Assembly (NCBI GenBank): GCA_031361295.1
Contig: JANMCN010000036.1
Span: 1-64,000, forward strand
Source: JALZOC01 sp031361295
GTDB taxonomy: Bacteria; Acidobacteriota; Vicinamibacteria; Vicinamibacterales; 2-12-FULL-66-21
Direction of reading: 5' to 3'
Length of the DNA stretch: 64,000 nt
Shown here piece by piece: positions 24,767-32,393 of the stretch (its first letter is position 1; every line of letters starts with the position of its first letter). The notes beneath the pieces were generated by a model that made no database searches, had not been told where the DNA came from, and saw only the letters and a list, made by a program, of their open reading frames with translations. The position numbers were made by a program, and so were the translations under genes.

Positions 24767-25132
24767 ATGGCAAAATCGCTTATGCGTCTCGTCGCACCGT
24801 TCGCGCTCATCGCGACGCTGTCGGGGTGCGCACTGACCCTCGGACACCCGAGCGTCGCCGAACTCAAATACAACCCGGGCCGGTATCAGAACCGGACCGT
24901 ATCGATCGACGGCGTCGTCACCAGCTCATGGGGCGTGCCGCTGATGCCCTTCAAGCTCTACAAAGTCGACGACGGCACGGGGGAAATGACGGTCCTGGCG
25001 CAGGGCGGCCGCGTGCCGACCCGGGGTTCGCACGTGCGCGTGAAAGGTCGCGTCAACGACGTGGCGACGTTCGGAGGCCAGTCGGTCGGGCTGCATCTCG
25101 AACAGACCGGCATCCGCTTCGACAGACGGTGA
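24767..25132 (+). CDS. small OB-fold-like lipoprotein
   Basis: 121 residues: basic start, hydrophobic segment and lipobox LSGC with Cys at about residue 20, so a lipid-anchored envelope protein. The rest is predicted beta-rich: RTVSIDGVVTSSW, LYKVDDGTGEMTVLAQGG, GSHVRVKGRVNDV, resembling an OB-fold nucleic-acid/ligand-binding module (G-x-V ... DGTG ... V-x-V-x-G-x-V). ATG 24767 is preceded by GGGGAGGG; the frame is open further upstream but runs through the folded RNA element and lacks coding character. Function unknown. Confidence 0.75.
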   Translation: MAKSLMRLVAPFALIATLSGCALTLGHPSVAELKYNPGRYQNRTVSIDGVVTSSWGVPLMPFKLYKVDDGTGEMTVLAQGGRVPTRGSHVRVKGRVNDVATFGGQSVGLHLEQTGIRFDRR

Positions 25133-25174
25133 CCGCGCCGGTTCCATCCGGCACTCGGGAGGGATCAGGCGCGC

Positions 25175-26977
25175 CTAGGTCGTGATGCGCACGGCCACCG
25201 CGGTCATGTCGTCGTTGGGTGGCGTCTCCCCCCGCCAGTCGTGCACGGCGGCGAAGATCCCCTCGACGATTCGTGCGGGCGGGAGATCGCGCAGCCTCCC
25301 CACGACCTCCAGGAGGCGCGCGGCGGTGAATTCCTGGCCGCTCTTGTTCATCGCTTCGTAAACGCCGTCGGTGCAAATCACGAAGAGGTCCCCCATGTGG
25401 AGGGGGAACGAGACCTCGTCGTACGTGGAGCCTTGGAACGAACCGAGCGGAACGCCGGGCAGCTCGATCTGCGAGCAGCTGTCGGCGGTACAGCGAATCG
25501 GGTACGGCAGGCCGGAGTTCGCCAGCGTCATGATGCGCCGTTTCAGGTCGAACACCGTGTAGCAGAGCGTGCAGTAATACTCCTCGAGCTGCCGCTGCTG
25601 CAGGATCGTGTTGACTGACGACAACACGCCTGCGGGGCTCGACCGGTCGGGCAGATACCGCCGCCGGAACGTGCGGCCTCGAATCAGCTCGGCGGCGAAC
25701 ACGCTGTACAGCGCGGCCGGCACGCCCTTCCCGGACACGTCACCCACCGCGACGACCAGCGTGTGCGATTCCGGGGACAGATAGTCGTGGAAGTCGCCGC
25801 CTAGCTCAAGCGCCGGCGCGAAGGCCGCCGCGACGTCGATGCCCTTGAGCCGCTTCGGCGGCGCCGCGGGCAGCAGGGCCGTCTGCACGCGCTGCGCAAA
25901 CCGAAGCTCCTTCTCGAGCCGGTCCTCGTTCGACCGGACCTCCTCGTACAGGCGCGCGTTCTCGATGGCCACGGCGGCCTGGCTGGCCAGCAGCGTGAGA
26001 ATCTCGACGTCGCGTTTGCTGAACGCGTCGAGCTCCGGACTCTCGAGGTCGACGACGCCGATGCACCGGTCCTTCAGGAGCAGCGGGATCGCCAGCTCCG
26101 ATCGGACGTCCGGCACCAGCTTGATGTAGCGCGGATCCTGCGACACGTCGGCGACGAGGACCGCCTCGCGGTGCAGTGCCGCGTAGCCCACGAGCCCTTC
26201 GCCCAGGCGCAACGGGGGAACCTGCACCTTCTCGCCGTACTGCACCGCGAGCTTCATCTCGAGCTCGCCGCGCTCTTCGTTCAACAGCAGGATGCCGAAC
26301 GTGCGGTACTCGATCAGCCGCTTCGTCGATTGCGCGATCCGTGCGAACAGCTCGTCGGGCGCGAGCACCGACGCGACTTCGCGGCCGATCTCCGCCAGGG
26401 TCTCGAACGCTTCGGCGTCGCTCCGGCTCCGCTCGAAGAGCCTCGCGTTGATGAGCGCGACGGCGACATGCGCCCCGAACTGCCTGACGATGTCGACGTC
26501 GCGCGGCGTGAACTGGTCACGGTTGCGACTGAGGATGTTGAGCGCCCCGATGGGCCGCGACTTGTGCAGCAGCGGCACGACGATTTCCGAGTTCATGCCC
26601 GGCACGAACTCGATGTAGCGGGAGTCGGCGAGCAGGTCGTTGACGAGGAGCGGCTGCTCGCTCGCGACCGCGGCGCCGACGAGTCCCGCACCGAGCTTGA
26701 GCCGCAGCGGCTTGCCGGACTCGGGATACCCCACCGAGTACGCCGACCGAAGCTCGCCGCGCCGTTCGTCGAGGAGGTACACCGCGAAAGCTTCGAACGA
26801 AATCAGCCGCCCGATCAGCCGCGGAATCTGGTGGAGCAGCTCATCGAGGTCCAGGACACTCGTCACCTGGCGCCCGAGGTCGAACAATGTCGTCAGGAGC
26901 TCGTGCTCGGCGTAGCCCGCCTGGGTGCCCGGCGCCGGTTCGGCGGGTGCCCTGTCCGATGGAATGCCTTGGCTCAC
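25175..26977 (-). CDS. GAF-GAF-SpoIIE (PP2C) phosphatase
   Basis: 600 residues, cytoplasmic. GAF domain 1 about 28-180 (VTSVLDLDELLHQIPRLIG ... PLLHKSRPIGALNILS), GAF domain 2 about 190-345, a short coiled linker (LEKELRFAQRVQTALLP) and a SpoIIE/PP2C domain about 365-600 with GGDFHDY, GDVSGKGVPAALY, CTDGVYEAMN and NDDMTAVAV as the metal-binding blocks. This is the RsbU-like layout in which ligand or redox sensing by GAF modules controls dephosphorylation of an anti-anti-sigma factor. No STAS gene is adjacent. GTG 26977 is used because the frame closes soon upstream. Divergent from fabZ with a shared -10 region. Confidence 0.9.
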   Translation of the reverse strand: MSQGIPSDRAPAEPAPGTQAGYAEHELLTTLFDLGRQVTSVLDLDELLHQIPRLIGRLISFEAFAVYLLDERRGELRSAYSVGYPESGKPLRLKLGAGLVGAAVASEQPLLVNDLLADSRYIEFVPGMNSEIVVPLLHKSRPIGALNILSRNRDQFTPRDVDIVRQFGAHVAVALINARLFERSRSDAEAFETLAEIGREVASVLAPDELFARIAQSTKRLIEYRTFGILLLNEERGELEMKLAVQYGEKVQVPPLRLGEGLVGYAALHREAVLVADVSQDPRYIKLVPDVRSELAIPLLLKDRCIGVVDLESPELDAFSKRDVEILTLLASQAAVAIENARLYEEVRSNEDRLEKELRFAQRVQTALLPAAPPKRLKGIDVAAAFAPALELGGDFHDYLSPESHTLVVAVGDVSGKGVPAALYSVFAAELIRGRTFRRRYLPDRSSPAGVLSSVNTILQQRQLEEYYCTLCYTVFDLKRRIMTLANSGLPYPIRCTADSCSQIELPGVPLGSFQGSTYDEVSFPLHMGDLFVICTDGVYEAMNKSGQEFTAARLLEVVGRLRDLPPARIVEGIFAAVHDWRGETPPNDDMTAVAVRITT

Positions 26978-27012
26978 TTTCGACGTGCGTCCTTCCGCTG
27001 GTGGGAATCCAG

Positions 27013-27020
27013 ATTATACT
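27013..27020. promoter_or_regulatory. overlapping divergent -10 elements (TATACT / TATAAT)
   Basis: Plus strand TATACT (27015-27020) serves fabZ with a leader of about 55 nt; minus strand TATAAT (27013-27018) serves the GAF-SpoIIE gene, whose GTG lies about 35 nt away. The two hexamers share four base pairs. Confidence 0.45.
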
Positions 27021-27081
27021 TCCCCGTTATCGAACGCCGGCCGCCGCGCACTCTGGCGGCCCTGGCCCCCTGGCACCCTGC

Positions 27082-27561
27082 ATGAACATCTCGCTGCCCC
27101 TCGACTACAGCGCCATCGAGCGGATCCTTCCGCACCGCTACCCGTTCCTGCTCGTCGACCGCGTCACGGAATTCGAGCCGGACAAGCGGATCGTCGGGAT
27201 CAAGAACGTCACGCTCAATGAGCGGTATCTGGCGCATCGTCCGGGGGAGCTGCCCGTGCTGCCGCCGACGATCCTGACGGAAGCCGTCGCGCAGGTTGGC
27301 GCCATCATGATCCTGGCAAAGCCTGAAAACCGCGAGAAGCTCATCTACTTTGCGGGCATCGAGCGGGTGCGGTATCGGCGTGCGGTGCACCCTGGCGACG
27401 TCGTGGTGATCGAAGCCCACGTCCGCCGGCTTCGGAGCCGGATGGGACTCCTTCGCGGGGTCGCCCGCGTCAACGGCCAGGTCGTGGTCGAGGGCACGAT
27501 GACGTTCGCGCTCGGCCCGCGCCACGACGGCACGCAGGCGCTGCAGGGCGATCGGCCCTAG
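27082..27561 (+). CDS. fabZ: 3-hydroxyacyl-ACP dehydratase, FabZ-like
   Basis: 159 residues, single hotdog domain. Catalytic His18 lies in ILPHRYPFLLVDRV and the catalytic Glu67 in PPTILTEAVAQVGA, where most FabZ have PGVLIVEAMAQ; FAGIERVRYRRAVHPGD is the conserved FxGID-x-x-RFRxPV-x-PGD block. It dehydrates beta-hydroxyacyl-ACP in fatty-acid elongation. The start at ATG 27082 fits the family N-terminus. No other lipid A or fab genes adjoin, so it is separated from the usual lpxD-fabZ-lpxA cluster. It ends convergently, overlapping the next gene's stop by 4 bp. Confidence 0.88.
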   Translation: MNISLPLDYSAIERILPHRYPFLLVDRVTEFEPDKRIVGIKNVTLNERYLAHRPGELPVLPPTILTEAVAQVGAIMILAKPENREKLIYFAGIERVRYRRAVHPGDVVVIEAHVRRLRSRMGLLRGVARVNGQVVVEGTMTFALGPRHDGTQALQGDRP

Positions 27562-28310
27562 CGCACCACCATCACGACCAGTCCGATCTTGACCGCGCGC
27601 GACGCCCACGATGCGCCCCTGGCGCTTGGGTGGTAATACCGCCAGGCATCCAGGAACGCCGGGGCGAGCAGCAGCGCGCCGATGACACGTTCGTCCACGC
27701 GCGCGGCCGTCGCCATGCCGCGCGTGTCGCGCTCGGCGGGGCCCGTTTTCGCGAACGCGGCGCCTGCGTACGCGACGGATGCCAGAACGTTGAACGCAAA
27801 AACACCCTTGGCGAGCGGGGCCCGTTCGCGGCGCAGCTGTGGCCGACGATCGAGCAGCAGCTCGTTTTCCGCATGCTGAACCCAGAAGCCGGCCGACGAG
27901 ATCGTGAACTCCTGTCTGGGTGGGAGCCCGTTCCGATGGGTAATCGCGAAGAAGGGCACGCCGTGGAAGTCCACCTTCCGAAGTCCCGGTTTTTCACCGA
28001 ACGCGACATCGGCGATCACATGGCCGATTTCGTGGGTGGCCAGGCCTGTGGCGCCCCCAGCCAGAAAAGATGCAATCCGCTTCCCTGTCGAGTCATCCTG
28101 CGGCGGCGGTCTCTGCGGCACCGACTGAGCCGAGACCCGGCACGCCACCGCAAGTAGCACGAGACAGAGGAGTAAGGGCGGTGGGGGGGGCCGTTTCCGG
28201 CCCGCGCTCCGGGCGGCACAGTGGTTGCTCTGCTGTAAGTCCGTGACATAACACGCCGCCCGAGGGTCGGCGTCAAGGAGAAGGCACATGCTCGAAACGA
28301 TTGCGATCAT
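27558..28310 (-). CDS. membrane/exported protein with HExxH motif, function unknown
   Basis: Up to 250 residues. A hydrophobic segment LLLCLVLLAVACRVSAQ (about 46-62) looks like a signal peptide, so the true start is probably later than the first ATG at 28310; no good ribosome site decides it. The mature part has ATHEIGHVIADVAFG, a HExxH metal-binding motif in a helix, then GLRKVDFHGVPFFAITHR and two more hydrophobic segments. The layout recalls small membrane zincins, but no family is certain. The 5' end overlaps the divergent small gene at 28288 if the longest start is used. Confidence 0.65.
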   Translation of the reverse strand: MIAIVSSMCLLLDADPRAACYVTDLQQSNHCAARSAGRKRPPPPPLLLCLVLLAVACRVSAQSVPQRPPPQDDSTGKRIASFLAGGATGLATHEIGHVIADVAFGEKPGLRKVDFHGVPFFAITHRNGLPPRQEFTISSAGFWVQHAENELLLDRRPQLRRERAPLAKGVFAFNVLASVAYAGAAFAKTGPAERDTRGMATAARVDERVIGALLLAPAFLDAWRYYHPSARGASWASRAVKIGLVVMVVR

Positions 28311-28434
28311 CCTTATCGTTCTCTGGCTCCTCGGGATGGTCAGCGGCTACACACTCGGGAACTTCATCTACGTCCTGCTGGTCGTGGCGATCGTGCTGTT
28401 CCTCGTGCGGCTGATCAGCGGACGCCGGGTTTAA
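28288..28434 (+). CDS. Lmo0937-type small membrane protein
   Basis: 48 residues: MLETIAIILIVLWLLG, then SGYTLGNFIYVLLVVAIVLFLV and ending RLISGRRV. Two transmembrane helices and the basic tail match the Lmo0937 family of hydrophobic mini-proteins found in many phyla, often linked to stress; their role is unknown. AAGGAGAAGG lies just before the ATG, a strong ribosome site. The last 20 bp overlap the convergent YhaM-like gene. It is too short for routine gene calling. Confidence 0.8.
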   Translation: MLETIAIILIVLWLLGMVSGYTLGNFIYVLLVVAIVLFLVRLISGRRV

Positions 28435-29374
28435 GCAGGACGCGCCCGAGACGGGGATGATACGCGGTGAAATCCCCGTCGCGACGGTCGTCCTGCACAT
28501 GGCGGCGCACCTGGTGGAGCGTCGCGTCGAGATCGTCCATCGCAGAGAAGATGAACGCCTCGACGCTCATCGGTTCGACGGGAGAACCGTGTTCGCGAGC
28601 GCCGTGGTGTGAAACGATCAGATGCTCGATGCGGGTCTGCAGGTCGTCAGGAAAACCCTGAATCTGCCGGGCCGCATCGCGCATCAACTGCACGCCCAGG
28701 GTGACGTGGCCGATCAGGTTGCCACGGGTCGTATAGGCCGTCGCGCCGTCGTACGTGAGCTCGTCCAGTTTGCCCAGGTCGTGTAACACGGCGGCAGCCA
28801 GCAGCAGGTCGGCGTCGGCGTCGTACGCGCGGGCGAGCAGCTCGCCGACTTCGGCGAGCTTCACCACGTGCTCCAGCAACCCGGACCGATAGGCGTGGTG
28901 GACGGTTAGCGCCGCCGGCCATACGCGGAGGCGCTCGCGGTGCTGCACGAGTAGACGCGTGAGCAGTTGCCGCAGCCAGGGATTGCCCGCGCGGGCGACC
29001 CGCGCTTCGAGCTCCCGCCACATGTCGTCCACCGGGCGCGGCGAGCACGGTACGCACTCCTCCTCCCGGAACCCGTCCAGGCGATCCTGCGCCGCGTTCA
29101 CCCGGCGGATCTTTTCCAGGACGAGCTCGAGCCGTTCGCGATGGCGGTTGCCACGGCCCTGCACCTTGACGAACTCCCCTGCTTCGAACTCCTGCTCGAG
29201 CGCCGCCACATCCTCGAATACCTTGGCGTCGATCTGACCTGAGACGTCCTGCAGGACGATCGACAGGAAGGTTCCGCCGTCGCGCCCTGTCCTGATCTCC
29301 TTCCGCGCACACAGAAAGAAGGACCAGCCAGCCGAGGACTCGTCGAGTTTGTCGATCGATGGGAGGCGGGACAT
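28415..29374 (-). CDS. YhaM/CBF1-type 3'-5' exoribonuclease (OB fold plus HD domain)
   Basis: 319 residues. An N-terminal OB-fold (about 15-95: FFLCARKEIRTGRDGGTFLSI, QIDAKVFED) is followed by a helical linker and an HD phosphohydrolase domain (about 150-310) with HHAYRSGLLEHVV, LHDLGKLDEL (the HD pair) and IVSHHGAREHGSPVEP. This order is diagnostic of YhaM-like 3'-5' exoribonucleases, metal-dependent enzymes in RNA and DNA turnover. ATG 29374 is preferred over a TTG 36 bp upstream; a TACCAT hexamer ends 7 nt before it (29382-29387). Confidence 0.87.
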   Translation of the reverse strand: MSRLPSIDKLDESSAGWSFFLCARKEIRTGRDGGTFLSIVLQDVSGQIDAKVFEDVAALEQEFEAGEFVKVQGRGNRHRERLELVLEKIRRVNAAQDRLDGFREEECVPCSPRPVDDMWRELEARVARAGNPWLRQLLTRLLVQHRERLRVWPAALTVHHAYRSGLLEHVVKLAEVGELLARAYDADADLLLAAAVLHDLGKLDELTYDGATAYTTRGNLIGHVTLGVQLMRDAARQIQGFPDDLQTRIEHLIVSHHGAREHGSPVEPMSVEAFIFSAMDDLDATLHQVRRHVQDDRRDGDFTAYHPRLGRVLLKPGVR

Positions 29375-29420
29375 CTGGCGGATGGTACCGGTTCGGAGGG
29401 CGGGGTTCAAGACTCGACGC

Positions 29421-30386
29421 TCAGGCTCCCGACTCGATGTTCAGCGGGCGAGCTTCCGCGTTCGCTGGAAGCACCCTTCGCGAGGACGATGGCTCTTTCA
29501 ACCGCACGACGGCGACGCCGACGAACACGAGGGCTGCGGCAGCCGCCATGCGCCGATCGAACGGCTCCCCCAGGAAGATCACGCCGAGGGCCACGGCAAT
29601 CACCGGATTGATATACGCGTAGAGCGAGACGAATGAGACCGGCAGATGACGAAGGGCGTAGGTGTAGGCGACGAATCCGCCGATCGCTCCCACCGTCGCC
29701 ATGTACGTCAGCGCCACGGCCGTGCGGGGAGTGAAGAAGAGATGCGCCCACTCGCCGCGCAGGGTGCCGGCCGCGAGCATCATCAGTCCGCCGGCGAGCA
29801 TCTGATACGCCGTGGTCCCGAGCACGTTATCCGCCCGCCCGTGACGGCGCGAGTACGCCGACCCGAGCGACCAGCCGAACGCGGCAATCTGCAGCGCAAT
29901 GACGCCCATGAGAAATTTATGGCCCGCTCCCCCGTCCAGCTTCAGATCGGGCCAGACAAGGACCAGGATCCCGGCAAACCCAATCAGCAGGCCGAGGATC
30001 ACTTTGCCGCGGAGACGATCGCCATCCGGCAGGCACGCTTCGACGCCGGCCATCCAGAACGGCGAACAGGCAACGAGCACGGCGGCGAGGCCGCTCGGCA
30101 CCCACTGCTCCGCCACGACGACGCCACCATTCCCGAGGCCGAGGAGCAGGAACCCGAGCAGCAGGATGCCTCCCCAGCGCGACGGGGGTGGCAGCCGATG
30201 CCCCCGCAGCGCGACGAAGGAGGCGAGCAGTGCGCCGGCAATCGTCCATCGCAGGCCGCCCATCAGCGCCGGCGGCATCGTTTCGAGGCTGACACGGATC
30301 CCGAGGTACGTCGTCCCCCAGATGAGGCAGACCATCACCCAGGCCACATAGGCCTGCCGGCGCTGACGCGACGAGGTAGCCGTCAC
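29421..30386 (-). CDS. EamA/DMT-superfamily membrane exporter
   Basis: 321 residues with ten predicted transmembrane helices as two five-helix EamA repeats: WVMVCLIWGTTYLGIRV opens the first (the WGT/S motif) and WSLGSAYSRR ... VGAIGGFVAYTYALRHLP lies in the second, which ends in INPVIAVALGVIFLGEP. The family exports amino acids and related metabolites (RhaT, YdcZ, RhtA relatives). The GTG start overlaps the stop of the Lrp-type regulator gene as GTGA, so regulator and exporter are one operon, which suggests amino-acid export controlled by its own Lrp/AsnC sensor. Confidence 0.9.
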   Translation of the reverse strand: MTATSSRQRRQAYVAWVMVCLIWGTTYLGIRVSLETMPPALMGGLRWTIAGALLASFVALRGHRLPPPSRWGGILLLGFLLLGLGNGGVVVAEQWVPSGLAAVLVACSPFWMAGVEACLPDGDRLRGKVILGLLIGFAGILVLVWPDLKLDGGAGHKFLMGVIALQIAAFGWSLGSAYSRRHGRADNVLGTTAYQMLAGGLMMLAAGTLRGEWAHLFFTPRTAVALTYMATVGAIGGFVAYTYALRHLPVSFVSLYAYINPVIAVALGVIFLGEPFDRRMAAAAALVFVGVAVVRLKEPSSSRRVLPANAEARPLNIESGA

Positions 30387-30871
30387 GAGATGCTCTCCGG
30401 CGCGCGCGTGATGTGGAGGCGCGATGTTTCTTTCGTCGTTTCAAGCACGATGGTGGTGCGCGTCGACCTGACGCCCGGGATTCGACCCAGGCGTGTCCGC
30501 AGGAGCAAACCGAGATGCTCGGCATCCCGCGCACGCACTTTCACCAGGTAGCAGTCTTCGCCCGCGACGTGGTGAACCTCGAGGACTTCCGGGCACTCCG
30601 CGAGCGATCGCGCGACGCTGTCGTCGCCCGGCCCGTGCTCGCTGCGGACGGACACGAACGCCAGCATCCCCTGGTCCAGCGCCCGGGGGTCGAGTTGCGC
30701 GACATACCCGCGAATGACGCCACGGGACTCCAGCTTCCGGATGCGTTCCTGGATGGCGGAGGGCGCTAGCCCGACCGCGCGGGCGATCTCAACCTGAGTC
30801 TCGCGGGCATTAGACTGGAGAATATCCAGTATGGACATGTCTATGTCGCTGATTGTTCTGTCCGTGGCCAC
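30383..30871 (-). CDS. Lrp/AsnC-family transcriptional regulator
   Basis: 162 residues. N-terminal winged HTH (about 8-60: DIDMSILDILQSNARETQVEIARAVG, then SAIQERIRKLESRGVIRGY) and a C-terminal RAM ligand-binding domain (about 70-150: FVSVRSEHGPGD ... VHHVAGEDCYLVKVRARD). Lrp-type proteins form octamers and respond to amino acids. Coupled to the downstream EamA exporter gene, it probably controls that operon. The start is GTG 30871; a TAAAGT-like hexamer about 9 nt upstream is a possible -10. Confidence 0.9.
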   Translation of the reverse strand: MATDRTISDIDMSILDILQSNARETQVEIARAVGLAPSAIQERIRKLESRGVIRGYVAQLDPRALDQGMLAFVSVRSEHGPGDDSVARSLAECPEVLEVHHVAGEDCYLVKVRARDAEHLGLLLRTRLGRIPGVRSTRTTIVLETTKETSRLHITRAPESIS

Positions 30872-31107
30872 TATGGCTGAACTTTATCATGGTTCGGTGG
30901 ATGCGCAGCCGTGCCGGGTCCGTGATGGTTTGGCAGCGTCACCATAAGCGCCCCCGCGCCGTTCGACCGATGTCCGTTACGTCGCGGCTTCGCTCCGCCA
31001 TTAGGTCCATTCCCCGATTCAATCCGGCACTAATTCTGCTTAACGCCGGGTCGGAACAATCTGCCTCCGGCAATCTGCACTGAAGCCTGACAAATGGCCG
31101 ACAAAAA
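30872..31107. other. intergenic region, no gene seen
   Basis: About 235 bp with the promoter of the Lrp-type gene on the minus strand (ATGATAAAGT stretch near 30883). No hairpin, tRNA or coding similarity was recognised. Confidence 0.4.
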
Positions 31108-31269
31108 ATGGAGTCGGAGTCCGAAATTGCTGCACGACTCCGCTCGATCGCGGAGGAACTGCGGGCACAGAGACTCGCGGCAGTCGGTCGGGCCAAGCCG
31201 CCCCGGGACCAGCAGAGGAGCGAGGCCGCGGAGATGAAGAACGGACCGCGGCCCCGCAAGAGACGCTGA
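31108..31269 (+). CDS. small charged helical protein, unknown
   Basis: 53 residues: MESESEIAARLRSIAEELRA, a Glu/Arg helix, followed by a polar KPPRDQQRSEAAEMKNG segment and a basic tail PRPRKRR. No family is recognised. Codon third positions are G/C-rich and its TGA overlaps the ATG of the next small gene (TGATG), which argues for a real two-gene unit. No Shine-Dalgarno stands before ATG 31108. Both are too short for routine calling. Confidence 0.45.
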   Translation: MESESEIAARLRSIAEELRAQRLAAVGRAKPPRDQQRSEAAEMKNGPRPRKRR

Positions 31270-31478
31270 TGGCCACCTGCCCGGACTGTCACGGCTTTCT
31301 ATCCGACACGCATTCCTGAGTCGGCCGTAGACGGCGCCGTGCGCGCCGTGTGCAGGTCGTTGGCGGCGCCACTGCGGGTGCGGCAATCCTCTCCCTCGTC
31401 ATGACCGAGAGTGCGCTGTGGATGGTTTCGGCGGCCGTCGTCGGAGCGCTCGTCGCCGGCGAGATCTGCCGGGAGTGA
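31269..31478 (+). CDS. small zinc-ribbon/membrane protein with in-frame TGA (candidate selenoprotein or nonsense allele)
   Basis: 69 codons from ATG 31269 to TGA 31476, with codon 17 (31317-31319) a TGA in the same frame. Before it: MATCPDCHGFLSDTHS, a CxxC zinc-knuckle start. After it: VGRRRRRARR, a basic stretch typical before a membrane helix, then VGGATAGAAILSLVM and VSAAVVGALVAGEICRE, two short hydrophobic Gly/Ala segments. The two halves read as one small zinc-ribbon membrane protein. 11 nt after the TGA, ACGGCGC/GCGCCGT (31331-31349) forms a 7-bp hairpin with loop CGTGC, a plausible bacterial SECIS position. A simple TGC-to-TGA mutation or sequencing error explains it equally well. Confidence 0.4.
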
Positions 31479-31507
31479 ACTGGTCCGCCTGGCGGCGCTT
31501 GTGGCCT

Positions 31508-32302
31508 TCAACGATCGACGAACCCGAACGGGCCGTGTCCCATCCAGGCGCCGCCGTCGACAGTAAGAACCTCGCCGGTGATGAAGCTGGCGTGGTCTGA
31601 GACCAGAAACGAGACCGCATCCGCGATATCGGCGGGCTTTCCCCAGCGACCGAGCGGCACCATGTCCGTGATGCGCTGAACGGCGGCGGGGGAGTTCCAG
31701 AGTTGCTTCGCCGCGCCGGCCGATTCGATCGGCCCCGGGGCGACGGCGTTGACGCGGATGTTATGCCTGGCCCACTCGACCGCCAGCGTCTGCGTCATCG
31801 ACATGACGCCGGCTTTCGCCGCGGCGGAATGGACGGTGCCGGCGCTGCCCGTCCACACGTAGTTCGCCAGGATCGAGACGATCGAGCCGCCTCCTCCCCG
31901 CGCGATCATGTGCCGCCCGACGGCCCGCGAACAATAGAAGCTGCCGTTGAGCACGATGCCGACCACGGCGTTCCAGCCGTTGGGTGAGAGATCCTCGGCC
32001 TTGCAGACAAAGTTGCCGGCGGCATTGTTCACCAGGATGTCGATGCGGCCGAAATGCCGGACGACCCGGGTCACCATCTCGTCGACCTGCTCGGGCTTTC
32101 GCACGTCCAGCTGGATGGCCTGCGGATCGAACCCGGCGTGGCGCAATTCGGCGGTCCCCTGCTCGAGGTGTTCGGCGCTTCGGCTGGCAATCGCGACGAG
32201 CGCCCCGAGCTCGCCGAGGCGGGCCGCGATCGCCAGCCCGAGTCCCGTGCCGCCTCCGGTCACGACCGCCACCCGGTCCTTCAACAGCGAAGAGGTGAGC
32301 AT
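31508..32302 (-). CDS. SDR oxidoreductase, 2,4-dienoyl-CoA reductase-like
   Basis: 264 residues. VAVVTGGGTGLGLAIA is the NADP(H)-binding TGxxxGxG loop; LDVRKPEQV and LVNNAAGNF follow. At the usual YxxxK site the sequence is VHSAAAKAGVMSMTQTLAVEWA: the Tyr is absent, the Lys kept, as in peroxisomal/mitochondrial-type 2,4-dienoyl-CoA reductases of the SDR family, and NAAGNF is also their signature. The likely reaction is reduction of 2,4-dienoyl-CoA during unsaturated fatty-acid oxidation. It is divergent from the hybrid kinase gene. Start ATG 32302. Confidence 0.87.
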   Translation of the reverse strand: MLTSSLLKDRVAVVTGGGTGLGLAIAARLGELGALVAIASRSAEHLEQGTAELRHAGFDPQAIQLDVRKPEQVDEMVTRVVRHFGRIDILVNNAAGNFVCKAEDLSPNGWNAVVGIVLNGSFYCSRAVGRHMIARGGGGSIVSILANYVWTGSAGTVHSAAAKAGVMSMTQTLAVEWARHNIRVNAVAPGPIESAGAAKQLWNSPAAVQRITDMVPLGRWGKPADIADAVSFLVSDHASFITGEVLTVDGGAWMGHGPFGFVDR

Positions 32303-32379
32303 CGCGTCAGATTACCGGTGCGTGAGCCCGTCTGTCCACGCCAGCCCACGAGGTTGTCCGCGTGGACTCGAAGAGCGCC

Positions 32380-32385
32380 TATAAT
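32380..32385 (+). promoter_or_regulatory. -10 element TATAAT, predicted leaderless start
   Basis: Perfect TATAAT ends 8 nt before the GTG at 32394; no Shine-Dalgarno is present. Confidence 0.5.
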
Positions 32386-32393
32386 CGCCCGAC

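Noticed and set aside
27558..28310. HExxH protein considered as an M50/site-2 protease
   Set aside because: The second S2P motif (NPDG/LDG) is absent, so only an unspecified HExxH membrane protein is claimed.
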